The notes under the pieces: model-generated | What the model was told of the DNA's origin: nothing | The model's database searches: none | Seen by the model: the letters and a program-made list of their open reading frames with translations, nothing else | Made by a program: the position numbers and the translations under genes | Part shown: positions 32,274-40,324 of the stretch, one piece after another | Layout of the letters: every line of letters begins with the position of its first letter | How positions within the stretch are numbered: the first letter of the stretch is position 1 | NCBI GenBank assembly: GCA_031291075.1 | Contig: JARLJS010000006.1 | Span: 18,555 to 82,554 of the forward strand | DNA length: 64,000 bases | Origin: Nevskia sp. | GTDB taxonomy: Bacteria; Pseudomonadota; Gammaproteobacteria; Nevskiales; Nevskiaceae | Direction: 5' to 3'

Positions 32274-33008
32274 ATGCCGACGGCGGAGCGCGGCGTGGTG
32301 CTGGTGGTCGGCGCGGGCGATGCCACGGGTGGCGCCATCGCGCGACGCTTTGCGCGGGAGGGCTACGTGGCCTGCGTTTCGCGGCGCAGCGAGGAGAAGC
32401 TGAAGCCGCTGGTGGAGCAGATCGAGCGCGACGGCGGCCGCGCGGTGGCCTGCGCCTGCGACGCGCGCAAGGAGGAGCAGGTGGCGGCGCTGTTCGAGCG
32501 GGTGGAGGCGGAGGTGGGGCCGGTGGAGGTGTTTGTCTTCAACATCGGCGCCAATGTGCCCTGCGGCATTCTGGAGGAGACGCCGCGCAAGTATTTCAAG
32601 ATCTGGGAGATGGGCTGCTTCGCCGGGTTCCTCACGGCGCAGGAGGCGGCGCGGCGGATGGCGCCGCGCGGCCGCGGCACCATCCTGTTCACCGGGGCGA
32701 CGGCTTCGCTGCGCGGTGCGGCGAACTTCGCCGCCTTCTCCGGCGCCAAGCACGCGGTGCGGGCGCTGGCGCAGTCGATGGCGCGGGAGCTGGGACCGCG
32801 GAACATCCACGTGGCGCACGTGGTGGTGGACGGTGCGATCGACACGGAGTTCATCCGCAGCAATTTCCCGCAGGCTTATGCGAGCAAGGACCGCGACGGC
32901 ATCCTGAATCCCGACCACATCGCGGAGAACTACTGGCACCTGCACTGCCAGCCGCGCGACGCGTGGACGTTCGAGCTGGACCTGCGGCCGTGGATGGAAC
33001 GATGGTGA
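32274..33008 (+). CDS. SDR-family protein with altered active site
   Basis: The 244-residue product is a short-chain dehydrogenase: Rossmann motif VVGAGDATGGAIARRFAREG, NIG in VFVFNIGANVP, and FAAFSGAKHAVRALAQSMAR. At the catalytic Tyr of YxxxK there is Phe (F-S-G-A-K), and the catalytic Ser position is also not conserved. A subfamily of SDRs with FxGAK exists, but ordinary Tyr-dependent chemistry is unlikely. It is followed by a 2-hydroxychromene-2-carboxylate isomerase-like gene and a TetR gene, suggesting a small aromatic or detoxification cluster. Confidence 0.82.
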   Translation: MPTAERGVVLVVGAGDATGGAIARRFAREGYVACVSRRSEEKLKPLVEQIERDGGRAVACACDARKEEQVAALFERVEAEVGPVEVFVFNIGANVPCGILEETPRKYFKIWEMGCFAGFLTAQEAARRMAPRGRGTILFTGATASLRGAANFAAFSGAKHAVRALAQSMARELGPRNIHVAHVVVDGAIDTEFIRSNFPQAYASKDRDGILNPDHIAENYWHLHCQPRDAWTFELDLRPWMERW

Positions 33009-33021
33009 GCATCGGAGCACC

Positions 33022-33090
33022 AGGGAGAGGGCTTTTCCGTCTGACCAAAAGCCCCTCTCCCCTACCCCTCTCCCGCAAGCGGGAGAGGGG
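33022..33090. repeat. CTCTCCC-type repeats
   Basis: GGAGAGGGCTTTTCCG and CCCCTCTCCCCTACCCC ... GCAAGCGGGAGAGGGG lie between the SDR and isomerase genes and may form a hairpin in a joint transcript. Confidence 0.75.
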
Positions 33091-33137
33091 ATCAGCGTGT
33101 ATGCATCTCAACTGAAAATGTTCCAGGGAACCTTTGA

Positions 33138-33734
33138 ATGAGCAAGACCATCGAGTTTTATTTCGACTTCGGCAGCCCGACCAGCTACCTGGCCTATACG
33201 CAGCTGCCGCGTATCGCGGCGGATACCGGCGCGGCGCTGGTGTACAAGCCGGTGCTGTTGGGCGGCATTTTCCAGGCGACGGGCAACAGCAGCCCGGTGG
33301 CGCTGCCGGCGAAGGCGCGCAACATGATGCGCGACCTGCAGCGCTTCTCGGCGCGCTACGGGGTGCCGCTGAATCTGAATCCGTACTTCCCGATCAATAC
33401 GCTGGAGCTGATGCGGCGGGCGGTGGGGCTGCAGTTGCGCGAGCCCGGGCGGTTCGCCGCCTACGTGGACACGGTGTTTCGCGCGGTGTGGGTGGAGCGG
33501 CAGAACATGGCCGACGCGGCGGTGATGGCGGCGGTGCTGCAGCAGGCGGGATTCGATGCCGCAGCGCTGGCGGCGCTGGCGGCGGAGCCGGAAGTCAAGG
33601 AGCGGCTGAAGGCGGAGACGGCCGCGGCGGTGGAGCGGGGGCTGTTCGGGGTGCCGGCGATGTTCGTCGGCGAGGAGATGTTTTTCGGGCAGGACCGGCT
33701 GGATTTCGTGCGCGAGGCGCTGGCGGGGGCGTAG
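33138..33734 (+). CDS. 2-hydroxychromene-2-carboxylate isomerase / kappa-class GST-like
   Basis: The 198-residue product starts KTIEFYFDFGSPTSYLAYTQ, with Ser13 at the position of the catalytic Ser of NahD-type isomerases. It has the inserted helical DsbA-like domain (NMMRDLQRFSARYGVPLNLN; PFxINTLELMRRAV-like) and ends with GLFGVPAMFVGEEMFFGQDR. This family includes glutathione-dependent isomerases in aromatic breakdown and kappa GSTs. Substrate unknown; no other naphthalene-pathway genes are nearby. Confidence 0.85.
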   Translation: MSKTIEFYFDFGSPTSYLAYTQLPRIAADTGAALVYKPVLLGGIFQATGNSSPVALPAKARNMMRDLQRFSARYGVPLNLNPYFPINTLELMRRAVGLQLREPGRFAAYVDTVFRAVWVERQNMADAAVMAAVLQQAGFDAAALAALAAEPEVKERLKAETAAAVERGLFGVPAMFVGEEMFFGQDRLDFVREALAGA

Positions 33735-33772
33735 GGTGATGTTCCGCGGATGCATGGCCACAAAATCAGCGT

Positions 33773-33895
33773 CCCTCTCCCTTTGGGAGAGGGGCAGGGG
33801 TGAGGGCGGCACGGCTGGATCGATGTGACCACGGTTGACACGGAGCGCCCTCACCCGCGCCTCGCGGCGCGGCCTCTCCCAGGGGGAGAGGCGAG
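33773..33895. repeat. CTCTCCC-type inverted repeats
   Basis: CCTCTCCCTTTGGGAGAGG (33773-33792) and GCGGCCTCTCCCAGGGGG with AGAGGCG (33866-33892) face each other around GTGAGGGCG/CGCCCTCAC. No gene. Confidence 0.7.
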
Positions 33896-33938
33896 ATGGG
33901 TGCCGGGACATCACACTGACGCTTGATCGAGGGACGCA

Positions 33939-34496
33939 ATGCGGTATCCCAGTACGCACAAGGCGGAGACGCGCAGGAAGCTGGTGGAGAATGCGCGGGC
34001 GATCGCCAAGAAGGGGGGCTTCGAGGCTACCGGCGTCGATGCGTTCATGCAGGGCATCGGCCTGTCGGGCGCCGCGTTCTACAACCATTTCGAATCCAAG
34101 CAGGCGCTGTTCGCGGCGATCGTGGCGGAGGAGGCGCGCCACAGCGTGCTGATGCTGTCGGCGACGAAGGATGGTTCGGCCGAGGCGTTCGTCAAGACCT
34201 TGCATGGGTACCTGAGTTCGTTCCATGCGCTGAACCCGGGGCAGGGCTGCGCGCTGGCCGCGCTGGGCCCCGAGCTGGCCAGGGCGGCGCCCGAGGTGAA
34301 AGCGCTGGTGGAGCAGGGTTTGCGGGACGTGCAGGAGAGCTGGTCCGAACGCCTGGGCGACAGCGATGCGGCGTGGTCGCTGATCTCGCAGTGCGTGGGC
34401 GCGCTGGTGCTGTCCAGGATGGTGGAGAGCGGGCAGACGCGCAAGGAGATCTTGTCGGCGAACCGGAGGTCGGTGGAGAGGGCGGCGGGGTTGTAG
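33939..34496 (+). CDS. TetR-family regulator
   Basis: The 185-residue product has an N-terminal TetR HTH (residues 10-55: TRRKLVENARAIAKKGGFEA, FMQGIGLSGAAFYNHFESKQ) and a helical ligand-binding domain with the common LNPGQGCALAALGPELARAA motif. It is encoded behind the SDR and isomerase genes. A palindrome in front of the SDR gene is a candidate target. The ligand is unknown. Confidence 0.88.
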   Translation: MRYPSTHKAETRRKLVENARAIAKKGGFEATGVDAFMQGIGLSGAAFYNHFESKQALFAAIVAEEARHSVLMLSATKDGSAEAFVKTLHGYLSSFHALNPGQGCALAALGPELARAAPEVKALVEQGLRDVQESWSERLGDSDAAWSLISQCVGALVLSRMVESGQTRKEILSANRRSVERAAGL

Positions 34497-34599
34497 GGGC
34501 GGTGATGTGCCCTGTCGGGCCGGCGGCGCGTCCGCGTGGGCACGGCCTGCGGCCTTTGCTCACACTACAGGTGCTGCAGGTGCCTTGCGGGAGGTCGCA

Positions 34600-34674
34600 G
34601 GGCGGATCGGCGTCGGCGTGATCCGCCTTGCGCGGAGCGGCGGGTTACCCTCCTGCGGAGCTAACCCGCCCTAC
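34600..34674. repeat. REP/BIME copy (paired inverted units)
   Basis: GGGCGGATCGGCGTCGGCG ... ATCCGCC and CGGCGGGTTACCCTCC ... GAGCTAACCCGCCCTAC, the same paired form as at 6893. Its last bases supply the TAG stop of the minus-strand secreted-protein gene. Confidence 0.8.
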
Positions 34675-36065
34675 TGGATGGTGTAGCGCTGCGCGTAGAT
34701 GGTGTTGCCGGCGCCCCACACGGTGACGAAATTGCCGTGGTTGAAGGACAGGCCGCGGACTTCCTGCGGCAGCTGGGTGGAGGGTGCGGGGCCGAGGGTG
34801 AGGGCCGGGCCGAGCGTGGCGCCGTTGGGGTCGAAGACCTGGGCGTAGAGGGTGATGCTGGCCGTGGCCGGCGAGCCCGAATAGACGACGTGCGGCCAGA
34901 CGGCGACCAGGTCGGCTTTCTCGTCCAGGGCGAGGGTGCCGTCGTGGGCGAGGTGATTGAGGAAGTCCGCCGGCAGCGACACCGGATGGCCGATGCCGAA
35001 GCCGAGCGCGGGCAGGATGCTCTTGGCGTAGGTGTTGTAGGTCTCGACCGACGAGGTGTTGAGGGTGTCCTGGATCTCGGACCATGCGGTGGTGATGCCT
35101 TGCGAGGTGTAGCGCAGCACGCCGGGGCCGATTTGAAGGCCCGCTCCGGGGCCGAGGCCGACGCCGGGATAGCCGGAGCCGGCCGGATAGAAGCAGCCGT
35201 GCTCCACCAGGAAGACGGCGTAGCCGGAGCAGGCGTTGATCCCGATCGGCGCGCCGAGCGCCTGTCCGTTGGCGGCGAAGCGGCGGAGGTTCAGCGACTG
35301 GCCCTGGATGGTGTCCGGATACTGGTCGGGGGCGAGGAAGATGAAGTCGGAAGTCGCCGCCCAGCCGACGGCGAGCTCGCCGGTGGCGGGGTTCATGGCG
35401 GCGGTGCCACCGAAGACCGTGCTGGAGAAGGCGCTGGACTTTGGCGTGTCGACGCTGGCGGCGACCATGCTGCCCCTGGGCGTGCCGTCCGCCGCGAAGC
35501 GGATGGCGTCGACGGTGGAGGAAGTCGCGGAGGACAGCGAGCGCACCACGGCGAAGTCGCCGGCGTCGTCCATCGCCAGGCTGTAGGTGCCGACCTGGGT
35601 GGTGCAGGTGGAGTCGGGGCAGAACTCGCTGCCGCGCGGGGTGCCGTCGGCGTGGAACAGGCGGAGCTTGATCGCGCCGGTGACGCTGGCGAATTCGCTC
35701 GCGTTCAGCCAGCCGACGGCGAAGTTGCCCTGGGCGTCGGTGACCACGGTGGGGGCGGGCGCCAGGTTGGTGGTGGCAACCGGGGTGGCGTTGACGAGGA
35801 CTTCCGGGCCCAGCGGGGTGCCGGAGGCGGAGAAGCGGCGGGCGTAGAGGTTGGGGACGGTGTCGCTGCCTTCCTGGGCGTACCAGGCGGCGACGAAGCT
35901 GCCGTCCTGGGCGACCGCGACGGCGGGATAGAAGCCGAGATAGGTGATGGCGTTGGTGTTGACCTGGAAGGGGCTGCCGACGGTGACGGGTCCGGCGGCG
36001 CCGGCGGTGCCGATGGCGGCCGTGGACAGCAGCAGGGTGGCCAGCTTGCGGTGGTGCTTGCGCAT
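34671..36065 (-). CDS. Secreted beta-rich repeat protein (paralogue of the 14.9-kb gene)
   Basis: The 464-residue product has a signal peptide (to about residue 26, GTAGAAGP) and repeats of the type SFVAAWYAQEGSDTVPNLYA followed by RRFSASGTPL, plus NFAVGWLN, IKLRLFHADGTPRGSEFC and YSLAMDDAGDFAVVRSLSS. These segments match the gene at 14882-16216 closely and in order. The stop codon lies within a REP element. Probably exported; no catalytic motif is visible. Confidence 0.7.
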   Translation of the reverse strand: MRKHHRKLATLLLSTAAIGTAGAAGPVTVGSPFQVNTNAITYLGFYPAVAVAQDGSFVAAWYAQEGSDTVPNLYARRFSASGTPLGPEVLVNATPVATTNLAPAPTVVTDAQGNFAVGWLNASEFASVTGAIKLRLFHADGTPRGSEFCPDSTCTTQVGTYSLAMDDAGDFAVVRSLSSATSSTVDAIRFAADGTPRGSMVAASVDTPKSSAFSSTVFGGTAAMNPATGELAVGWAATSDFIFLAPDQYPDTIQGQSLNLRRFAANGQALGAPIGINACSGYAVFLVEHGCFYPAGSGYPGVGLGPGAGLQIGPGVLRYTSQGITTAWSEIQDTLNTSSVETYNTYAKSILPALGFGIGHPVSLPADFLNHLAHDGTLALDEKADLVAVWPHVVYSGSPATASITLYAQVFDPNGATLGPALTLGPAPSTQLPQEVRGLSFNHGNFVTVWGAGNTIYAQRYTIQ

Positions 36066-36212
36066 GCGGGTCTCGCGGTGGCTTGGCGTGGACTGCCAGC
36101 TTAGCCGAGGCGCCGGGGCGGGAGGGGTGGTTTTTAGTTCTGCCATACGGGCGTTTGGAGGAGAGCGGGCGCTGGAAAAATCTGAAATGGAAGCCGCTGT
36201 GTTGCTGGCGGG

Positions 36213-36776
36213 CTAGAACCGCGCGCCGATGTAGAGCTCGGCGTCCGCTCCGGTATCTCCCCTGGTGAGGGCGGGGTAGGTCCTGCTGCCCCTCAAGTCG
36301 ATGGCGGCACCGCCTTTGAGGCCGTAGACCAGGCCGAAGTGGCGGCTGATTTGATAGAGGCCGTTCAGGTCGACGTTGGGGGCCAGCCAGGCGGAGCCGT
36401 CGGAGGGGAGGTCGTAGACGTCGAGGCCGGGTGACAGCATCAAGGCGTGCCGGCCGGCGGAGGCGAGGACGAATTCGCTGCGGATACCGCCTCCATAGGT
36501 GGTGGTGTTCCTGGCGGAAAAGAGGTCGAAGCCGAGGAAGCTGTAGCCGGCCAGGCCTTCGATGGCGAGGTTGAAGGAATTGGCGGAGTAGACGATGCCT
36601 TTCACGCGGGCGCCGATGAAGACGCCGAGCAGCAGGTCGAGTTCGACCCCGGGTTGCCGTCCCACCGTGGCGGGTGCCGCCGGATTGGGTGCGGTGGCCG
36701 GCTGGATATCCGTGTCGGCGAGGACGGACCCTGACAGCAGGGACAAGCTGAGTGCGGCGGCGGCTCTATAGCTCAA
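36213..36776 (-). CDS. Secreted, probably outer-membrane-type beta protein
   Basis: The 187-residue product starts at a TTG (36776) with GGGAG 7 bases upstream. A signal peptide ends near VLADTD. The rest alternates hydrophobic and polar residues as in an 8-strand barrel (VELDLLLGVFIGARVKGIVY; FNLAIEGLAGYSFLGFDLFS; GLVYGLKGGAAIDL) and ends in AELYIGARF, a typical C-terminal phenylalanine for outer membrane insertion. Function unknown. Confidence 0.6.
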   Translation of the reverse strand: MSYRAAAALSLSLLSGSVLADTDIQPATAPNPAAPATVGRQPGVELDLLLGVFIGARVKGIVYSANSFNLAIEGLAGYSFLGFDLFSARNTTTYGGGIRSEFVLASAGRHALMLSPGLDVYDLPSDGSAWLAPNVDLNGLYQISRHFGLVYGLKGGAAIDLRGSRTYPALTRGDTGADAELYIGARF

Positions 36777-37112
36777 GGCGATCTCCCATGAATGACAACC
36801 GGCGTTCGAGACGCGGGCTTTGCCGGGTCGGCCTGTCGGGGCTGCTCTGGCTGGCTCCCGGGTTTGTTCTGGCCAAGCTGGAATTTTATCGGGCTTGGGC
36901 GCCGCGCCGATGAGAACGGCGGCACATCGGGACGGGTTGTGGGCGGGTTTTGACCCCCGAGTGGTGGACAGCTGGCTGGATGTTGGAGCAGGCAGCCGGG
37001 TGTAGGGCGTAGGGTGCCCACCATGTGGGCCCGCTTGATGCGGGCGGACGTGTTGATCGGCTGGCGGTGTGTCCGCGTGGGCATGGCCTGCGGCCTTTGC
37101 CCACGCCACGGG
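36777..37112. other. Gene-free stretch
   Basis: Upstream of the barrel-like gene there is no credible coding sequence. The end holds type-2 repeats (about 37005-37110: GTAGGGTGCCCACCATG, GCGTGGGCATGGCC ... TTTGCCCACGCC) that overlap the region behind the GGDEF gene. Confidence 0.5.
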
Positions 37113-38336
37113 TTAGAGTCGCTTGATCTGGGCCGTGCGGGGAAGAGACGCCATCCTGGTGACGTTGCGAAGATGGCGTGTGGACACCACCCGGTTGCGT
37201 CCCGAATGCTTCGCCTCGTAGAGATTTTCGTCGACCAGCTTGCAGAAGGCGCTTGCCGTAAGATCGCGTCCGACACTGATGATGCCGGCACCGATGCTGA
37301 CCGTGAACGGCGGCGCGCCCGGGTTGTCCTGGCTGCCGTCGGCGATGTCGGTACGCAAACGCTCCAGCATGCCCTCGAGCCATTCCGGCTGGGGATCGAA
37401 CCACGTCGCAATGAATTCGTCGCCGCCGATCCGGCCGACGGCGTCCAGGGGGCGGCGCACGTTGCGGTTGACCGTTTTCGCCAGCAGCTTGAAGCACAAA
37501 TCGCCGGCATGATGGCCGTGACCGTCGTTGATCTTCTTGAGGAAGTCGAGGTCGATCATGGCCACGGCGATGCGGCCGTCCTGGCGTTGGGCCAGCTTCC
37601 AGACCATGTTGAGATGCTGAAAGAATGCACGTCGGTTCAGCAGGCCGGTGAGCTCGTCGATCATCGCCAGCCGCTCCAGTTCCTTTTGGAACAGGAAGGC
37701 CGTTCTCTCCGAATACTCGATGTAGTAGTTTCCCATCATCCCCAGCACGTTCATGGAGATCAGGTATTGCACCTCGATCGGGAAGGCGGGCCGGTGAATA
37801 TGCAGTGCGACGATGCCCAGAATATAAAGTACAACCACCGTTGTTCCGCACACGACGTTCCGATAGAACGTCAGGCCGGATGAAAAGTAGATGCCGATCA
37901 CGGTGATGAGGTCGGCCTCGTACGGCACATCTGGATTGGCCAAGGCGTTCGACATCGTTGCGCCGACGACCCCGATGTTGAACACCAGGATGTTGATCAA
38001 CACCGCCGTTTGCAGCCTGGTGCCGCTCAGCCCCATCTTGTAAGCGACGACCGTGCAGCTCGCCGCGAGCACCGAAAGGATGAGAAAGAGATAGCCCTCG
38101 AAGGTCACTATGCCGAGGTGTGCGAGCAGATCGTCGTAGACGAAGCTGACGCACGCAAGAATGCCGAGCAAAGCGAGCGCCAGGGCGCGCCGACGCCGGA
38201 CGGCAGAGCTGTAGACGGCAAATTCGTCCTCGAGCTCGGGAAGGAAGCGGAGCCAGACGAATCCCAGCCGACGCTGAGCGGCGTAGCGTTTGGCGGGATA
38301 ACGGCGGCCGGTGCGCCTGGCCTGCTTTCGTATCAT
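37113..38336 (-). CDS. Membrane-bound diguanylate cyclase
   Basis: The product has a basic N-terminus, five or six membrane helices (about residues 45-220 of the protein) and a C-terminal GGDEF domain: DELTGLLNRRAFFQHL, IDLDFLKKINDGHGHHAGD and the intact IGGDEF signature, then SIGAGIISVG. It should make c-di-GMP. I chose ATG at 38336 (GGAGAAG upstream); an earlier TTG at 38393 would add 19 residues with a CxxC-like pair. An inhibitory site (RxxD) is not evident before GGDEF. Confidence 0.85.
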   Translation of the reverse strand: MIRKQARRTGRRYPAKRYAAQRRLGFVWLRFLPELEDEFAVYSSAVRRRRALALALLGILACVSFVYDDLLAHLGIVTFEGYLFLILSVLAASCTVVAYKMGLSGTRLQTAVLINILVFNIGVVGATMSNALANPDVPYEADLITVIGIYFSSGLTFYRNVVCGTTVVVLYILGIVALHIHRPAFPIEVQYLISMNVLGMMGNYYIEYSERTAFLFQKELERLAMIDELTGLLNRRAFFQHLNMVWKLAQRQDGRIAVAMIDLDFLKKINDGHGHHAGDLCFKLLAKTVNRNVRRPLDAVGRIGGDEFIATWFDPQPEWLEGMLERLRTDIADGSQDNPGAPPFTVSIGAGIISVGRDLTASAFCKLVDENLYEAKHSGRNRVVSTRHLRNVTRMASLPRTAQIKRL

Positions 38337-38638
38337 GCGTTCGTGCAGCTTCTCCAACCCGCTGTCGCATTCCGCGCAGCGTCGCCGAGCCAACTTAGCG
38401 GAATATATTGCGAAATCAGGTGACCATGTGCCCGGGAGAATTGTTGGACCGACGAGCGGTAGTGCGTGTGACTGCTATGTCCGCAAGGGTCCGCGTGGGC
38501 ACGGCCTGCGGCCTTGGTCCACCCTATGGTTGTTGAGAGAGAGCGTGGGGTGGATGACGTCGGCGTGATCCGACTTGCGCGGAGCGGCGGGTTACGCTCC
38601 TGCGGAGCTAACCCACCCTACTTTGCTACTTTGCGGGG
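38337..38638. other. Gene-free stretch with type-2 and REP repeats
   Basis: It contains the promoter side of the GGDEF gene, a type-2 unit (38488-38525: GCGTGGGCACGGCCTGCG ... CCACCCTA) and a REP unit (38578-38621: CGGAGCGGCGGGTTACGC ... GAGCTAACCCACCCTAC) close to the end of the MFS gene. Confidence 0.65.
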
Positions 38639-39958
38639 TTACTCGTCGCGGATTTCGAGGCTGCGGTTGGCGCGGAGGGCGGCGAGGGTGCAGAGGGCGC
38701 CGGAGAGGAGGTAGAGGCCGATGTAGCCGACGCCGAAGTGGGCGGCGAGTTCGAGTGCGACGAGGGTGGCGAAGGCGGCGCCGGCGAGCCAGCCGAGGTC
38801 CGACGTCAGCAGGGCGCCGCTGTAGCGGTATCGGCTGGGGAAGCTGGAGTTGACGGCGCCGGCGGCCTGGGCGTGGGTGAAGCCGAGCAGGGCGAAGCCG
38901 AGGACGATGAAGAGGTAGCCGCCGGTGGTGCTGCCGGAGAGGAGCACCGGGGTCCAGCCGCTGTAGATGGCGATGAGGACGGCGCAGACGGCGAGGGTGG
39001 TGCGGCGGCCGTAGCGGTCGGCGACTTTGCCGGAGGCGATCATGCAGGGGATGGCGATGGCGGCGCCGATGATCTGCACCAGCAGGATGGCGCCGACGGA
39101 CTGCTTGGTGAAGAGCAGGGCCCAGGACAGGGGGAACACCGTGACGAGGTGGAACAGGGCGTAGCTGGCCAGGGGGGCGAAGGCGCCCATGGCGATGTTG
39201 GCGCCCTGGGTGCGGAACAGTTCACCGAGGGGGCTGGGCTCGAGTTCGCGGGTCTTGAGGAGCTGGGTGAATTCCGGGGTGACGACCAGGCGCAGGCGGG
39301 CGAACAGGGCGACGACGTTGATGGCGAAGGCGACGTAGAAGGGGTAGCGCCAGCCCCAGCTGTCGAAGTCCTCGGGGCTCAGGCTGGTGAAGAGGTAGGC
39401 GAACAGGGCGGCGGCGATGAGGAAGCCGATGGGGGCGCCGAGCTGGGGGATCATGGCGTACCAGCCGCGCTTGTTCGGGGGGGCGTTGAGGGCGAGCAGG
39501 GAAGGCAGGCCGTCCCAGCTGCCGCCGATGGCGAGGCCCTGGCCGAAGCGCAGCAGGGAGAGCAGGACGATGGCGCCGCGGCCGAGGTCGGCGTAGCCGG
39601 GGAGGAAGGCGATGCCGGCGGTGCAGGTGCCGAGCAGGAACAGGGCGGCGGTGAGCTTGGTGCCGCGGCCGTAGCGCTGGTGGATGATGCGGAACAGCAT
39701 CGAGCCGATGGGGCGCGCGATGAAGGCGAAGGAGAAGACGGTGAAGGAGTAGACCATCGCCGTGGTGGGATCGGCGAAGGGGAAGAAGACGGCGGGGAAG
39801 ACCACCACCGAGGCGATGCCGAAGACGAAGAAGTCGAAGAATTCGGAGATGCGGCCGATGATGACGCCGATGGCGATTTCGCCGGGGGCGACCTTGTGCG
39901 TATCGCGCCGGGGAGCGGCGGGGAACGGAGCGGCGGGGCTGTGGTCTACTGCGGACAT
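38639..39958 (-). CDS. MFS transporter (metabolite:H+ symporter type)
   Basis: The 439-residue product has twelve predicted membrane helices. The start GVIIGRISEFFDFFVFGIAS is typical of the MHS (metabolite:proton symporter) branch, as are RPIGSMLFRIIHQRYGRGTK and the loop GKVADRYGRRTTLAV. Relatives carry citrate, alpha-ketoglutarate, shikimate or betaines; the substrate cannot be told here. It is divergent from the cyo operon across 366 bp. Confidence 0.85.
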   Translation of the reverse strand: MSAVDHSPAAPFPAAPRRDTHKVAPGEIAIGVIIGRISEFFDFFVFGIASVVVFPAVFFPFADPTTAMVYSFTVFSFAFIARPIGSMLFRIIHQRYGRGTKLTAALFLLGTCTAGIAFLPGYADLGRGAIVLLSLLRFGQGLAIGGSWDGLPSLLALNAPPNKRGWYAMIPQLGAPIGFLIAAALFAYLFTSLSPEDFDSWGWRYPFYVAFAINVVALFARLRLVVTPEFTQLLKTRELEPSPLGELFRTQGANIAMGAFAPLASYALFHLVTVFPLSWALLFTKQSVGAILLVQIIGAAIAIPCMIASGKVADRYGRRTTLAVCAVLIAIYSGWTPVLLSGSTTGGYLFIVLGFALLGFTHAQAAGAVNSSFPSRYRYSGALLTSDLGWLAGAAFATLVALELAAHFGVGYIGLYLLSGALCTLAALRANRSLEIRDE

Positions 39959-40324
39959 GCGGCGGATCCTGTCGAAGGACGCTATCTATGGAGTGGCTGC
40001 GGCGCCGGAGGTTCCGCGGAGGTTAGTTGAGTGCGCGCATCTTGTCGTCTCTCCCGCGGGCGGGGGAGCGGTCGGGTTGAGGAGGTTTTAGCGGTACGGA
40101 AAGCCCCTCTCCCGGCCCGGTGGGCCACCCTCTCCCGCAAGCGGGAGAGGGGAACGTGATGCGTGCGTCTGAACCGACATGCTCCAGGACCCGCAGGTCC
40201 CGCGCCGGGACGAAGCTTGGCATGGCGGGACGGCGGGTTGCCATTGGACAAAACGTCCAATCGCGCGGCGGGTCTTCGCTGGGTATATTGCCGCTCCGAC
40301 CGACCCCCCCCAAGTAATGCGCTT
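39959..40324. other. Divergent region between MFS gene and cyoA
   Basis: It contains CTCTCCC-type repeats (40094-40158) on the MFS side and, near cyoA, a perfect inverted repeat with a downstream -10 (listed separately). A strong -35 is lacking, which suggests an activated promoter for cyo. Confidence 0.6.
40243..40289 (+). promoter_or_regulatory. Candidate cyo promoter with activator palindrome
   Basis: ATTGGAC-AAAAC-GTCCAAT (40243-40261) is a perfect 7-5-7 inverted repeat. A -10-like TATATT lies at 40284-40289 with no -35 at the right distance. The palindrome centre falls about 43 bases before the expected start of transcription, a usual place for an activator that contacts RNA polymerase. 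The regulator is unknown; the downstream RegA is one candidate, although the site does not look like a published RegA site. Confidence 0.45.
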
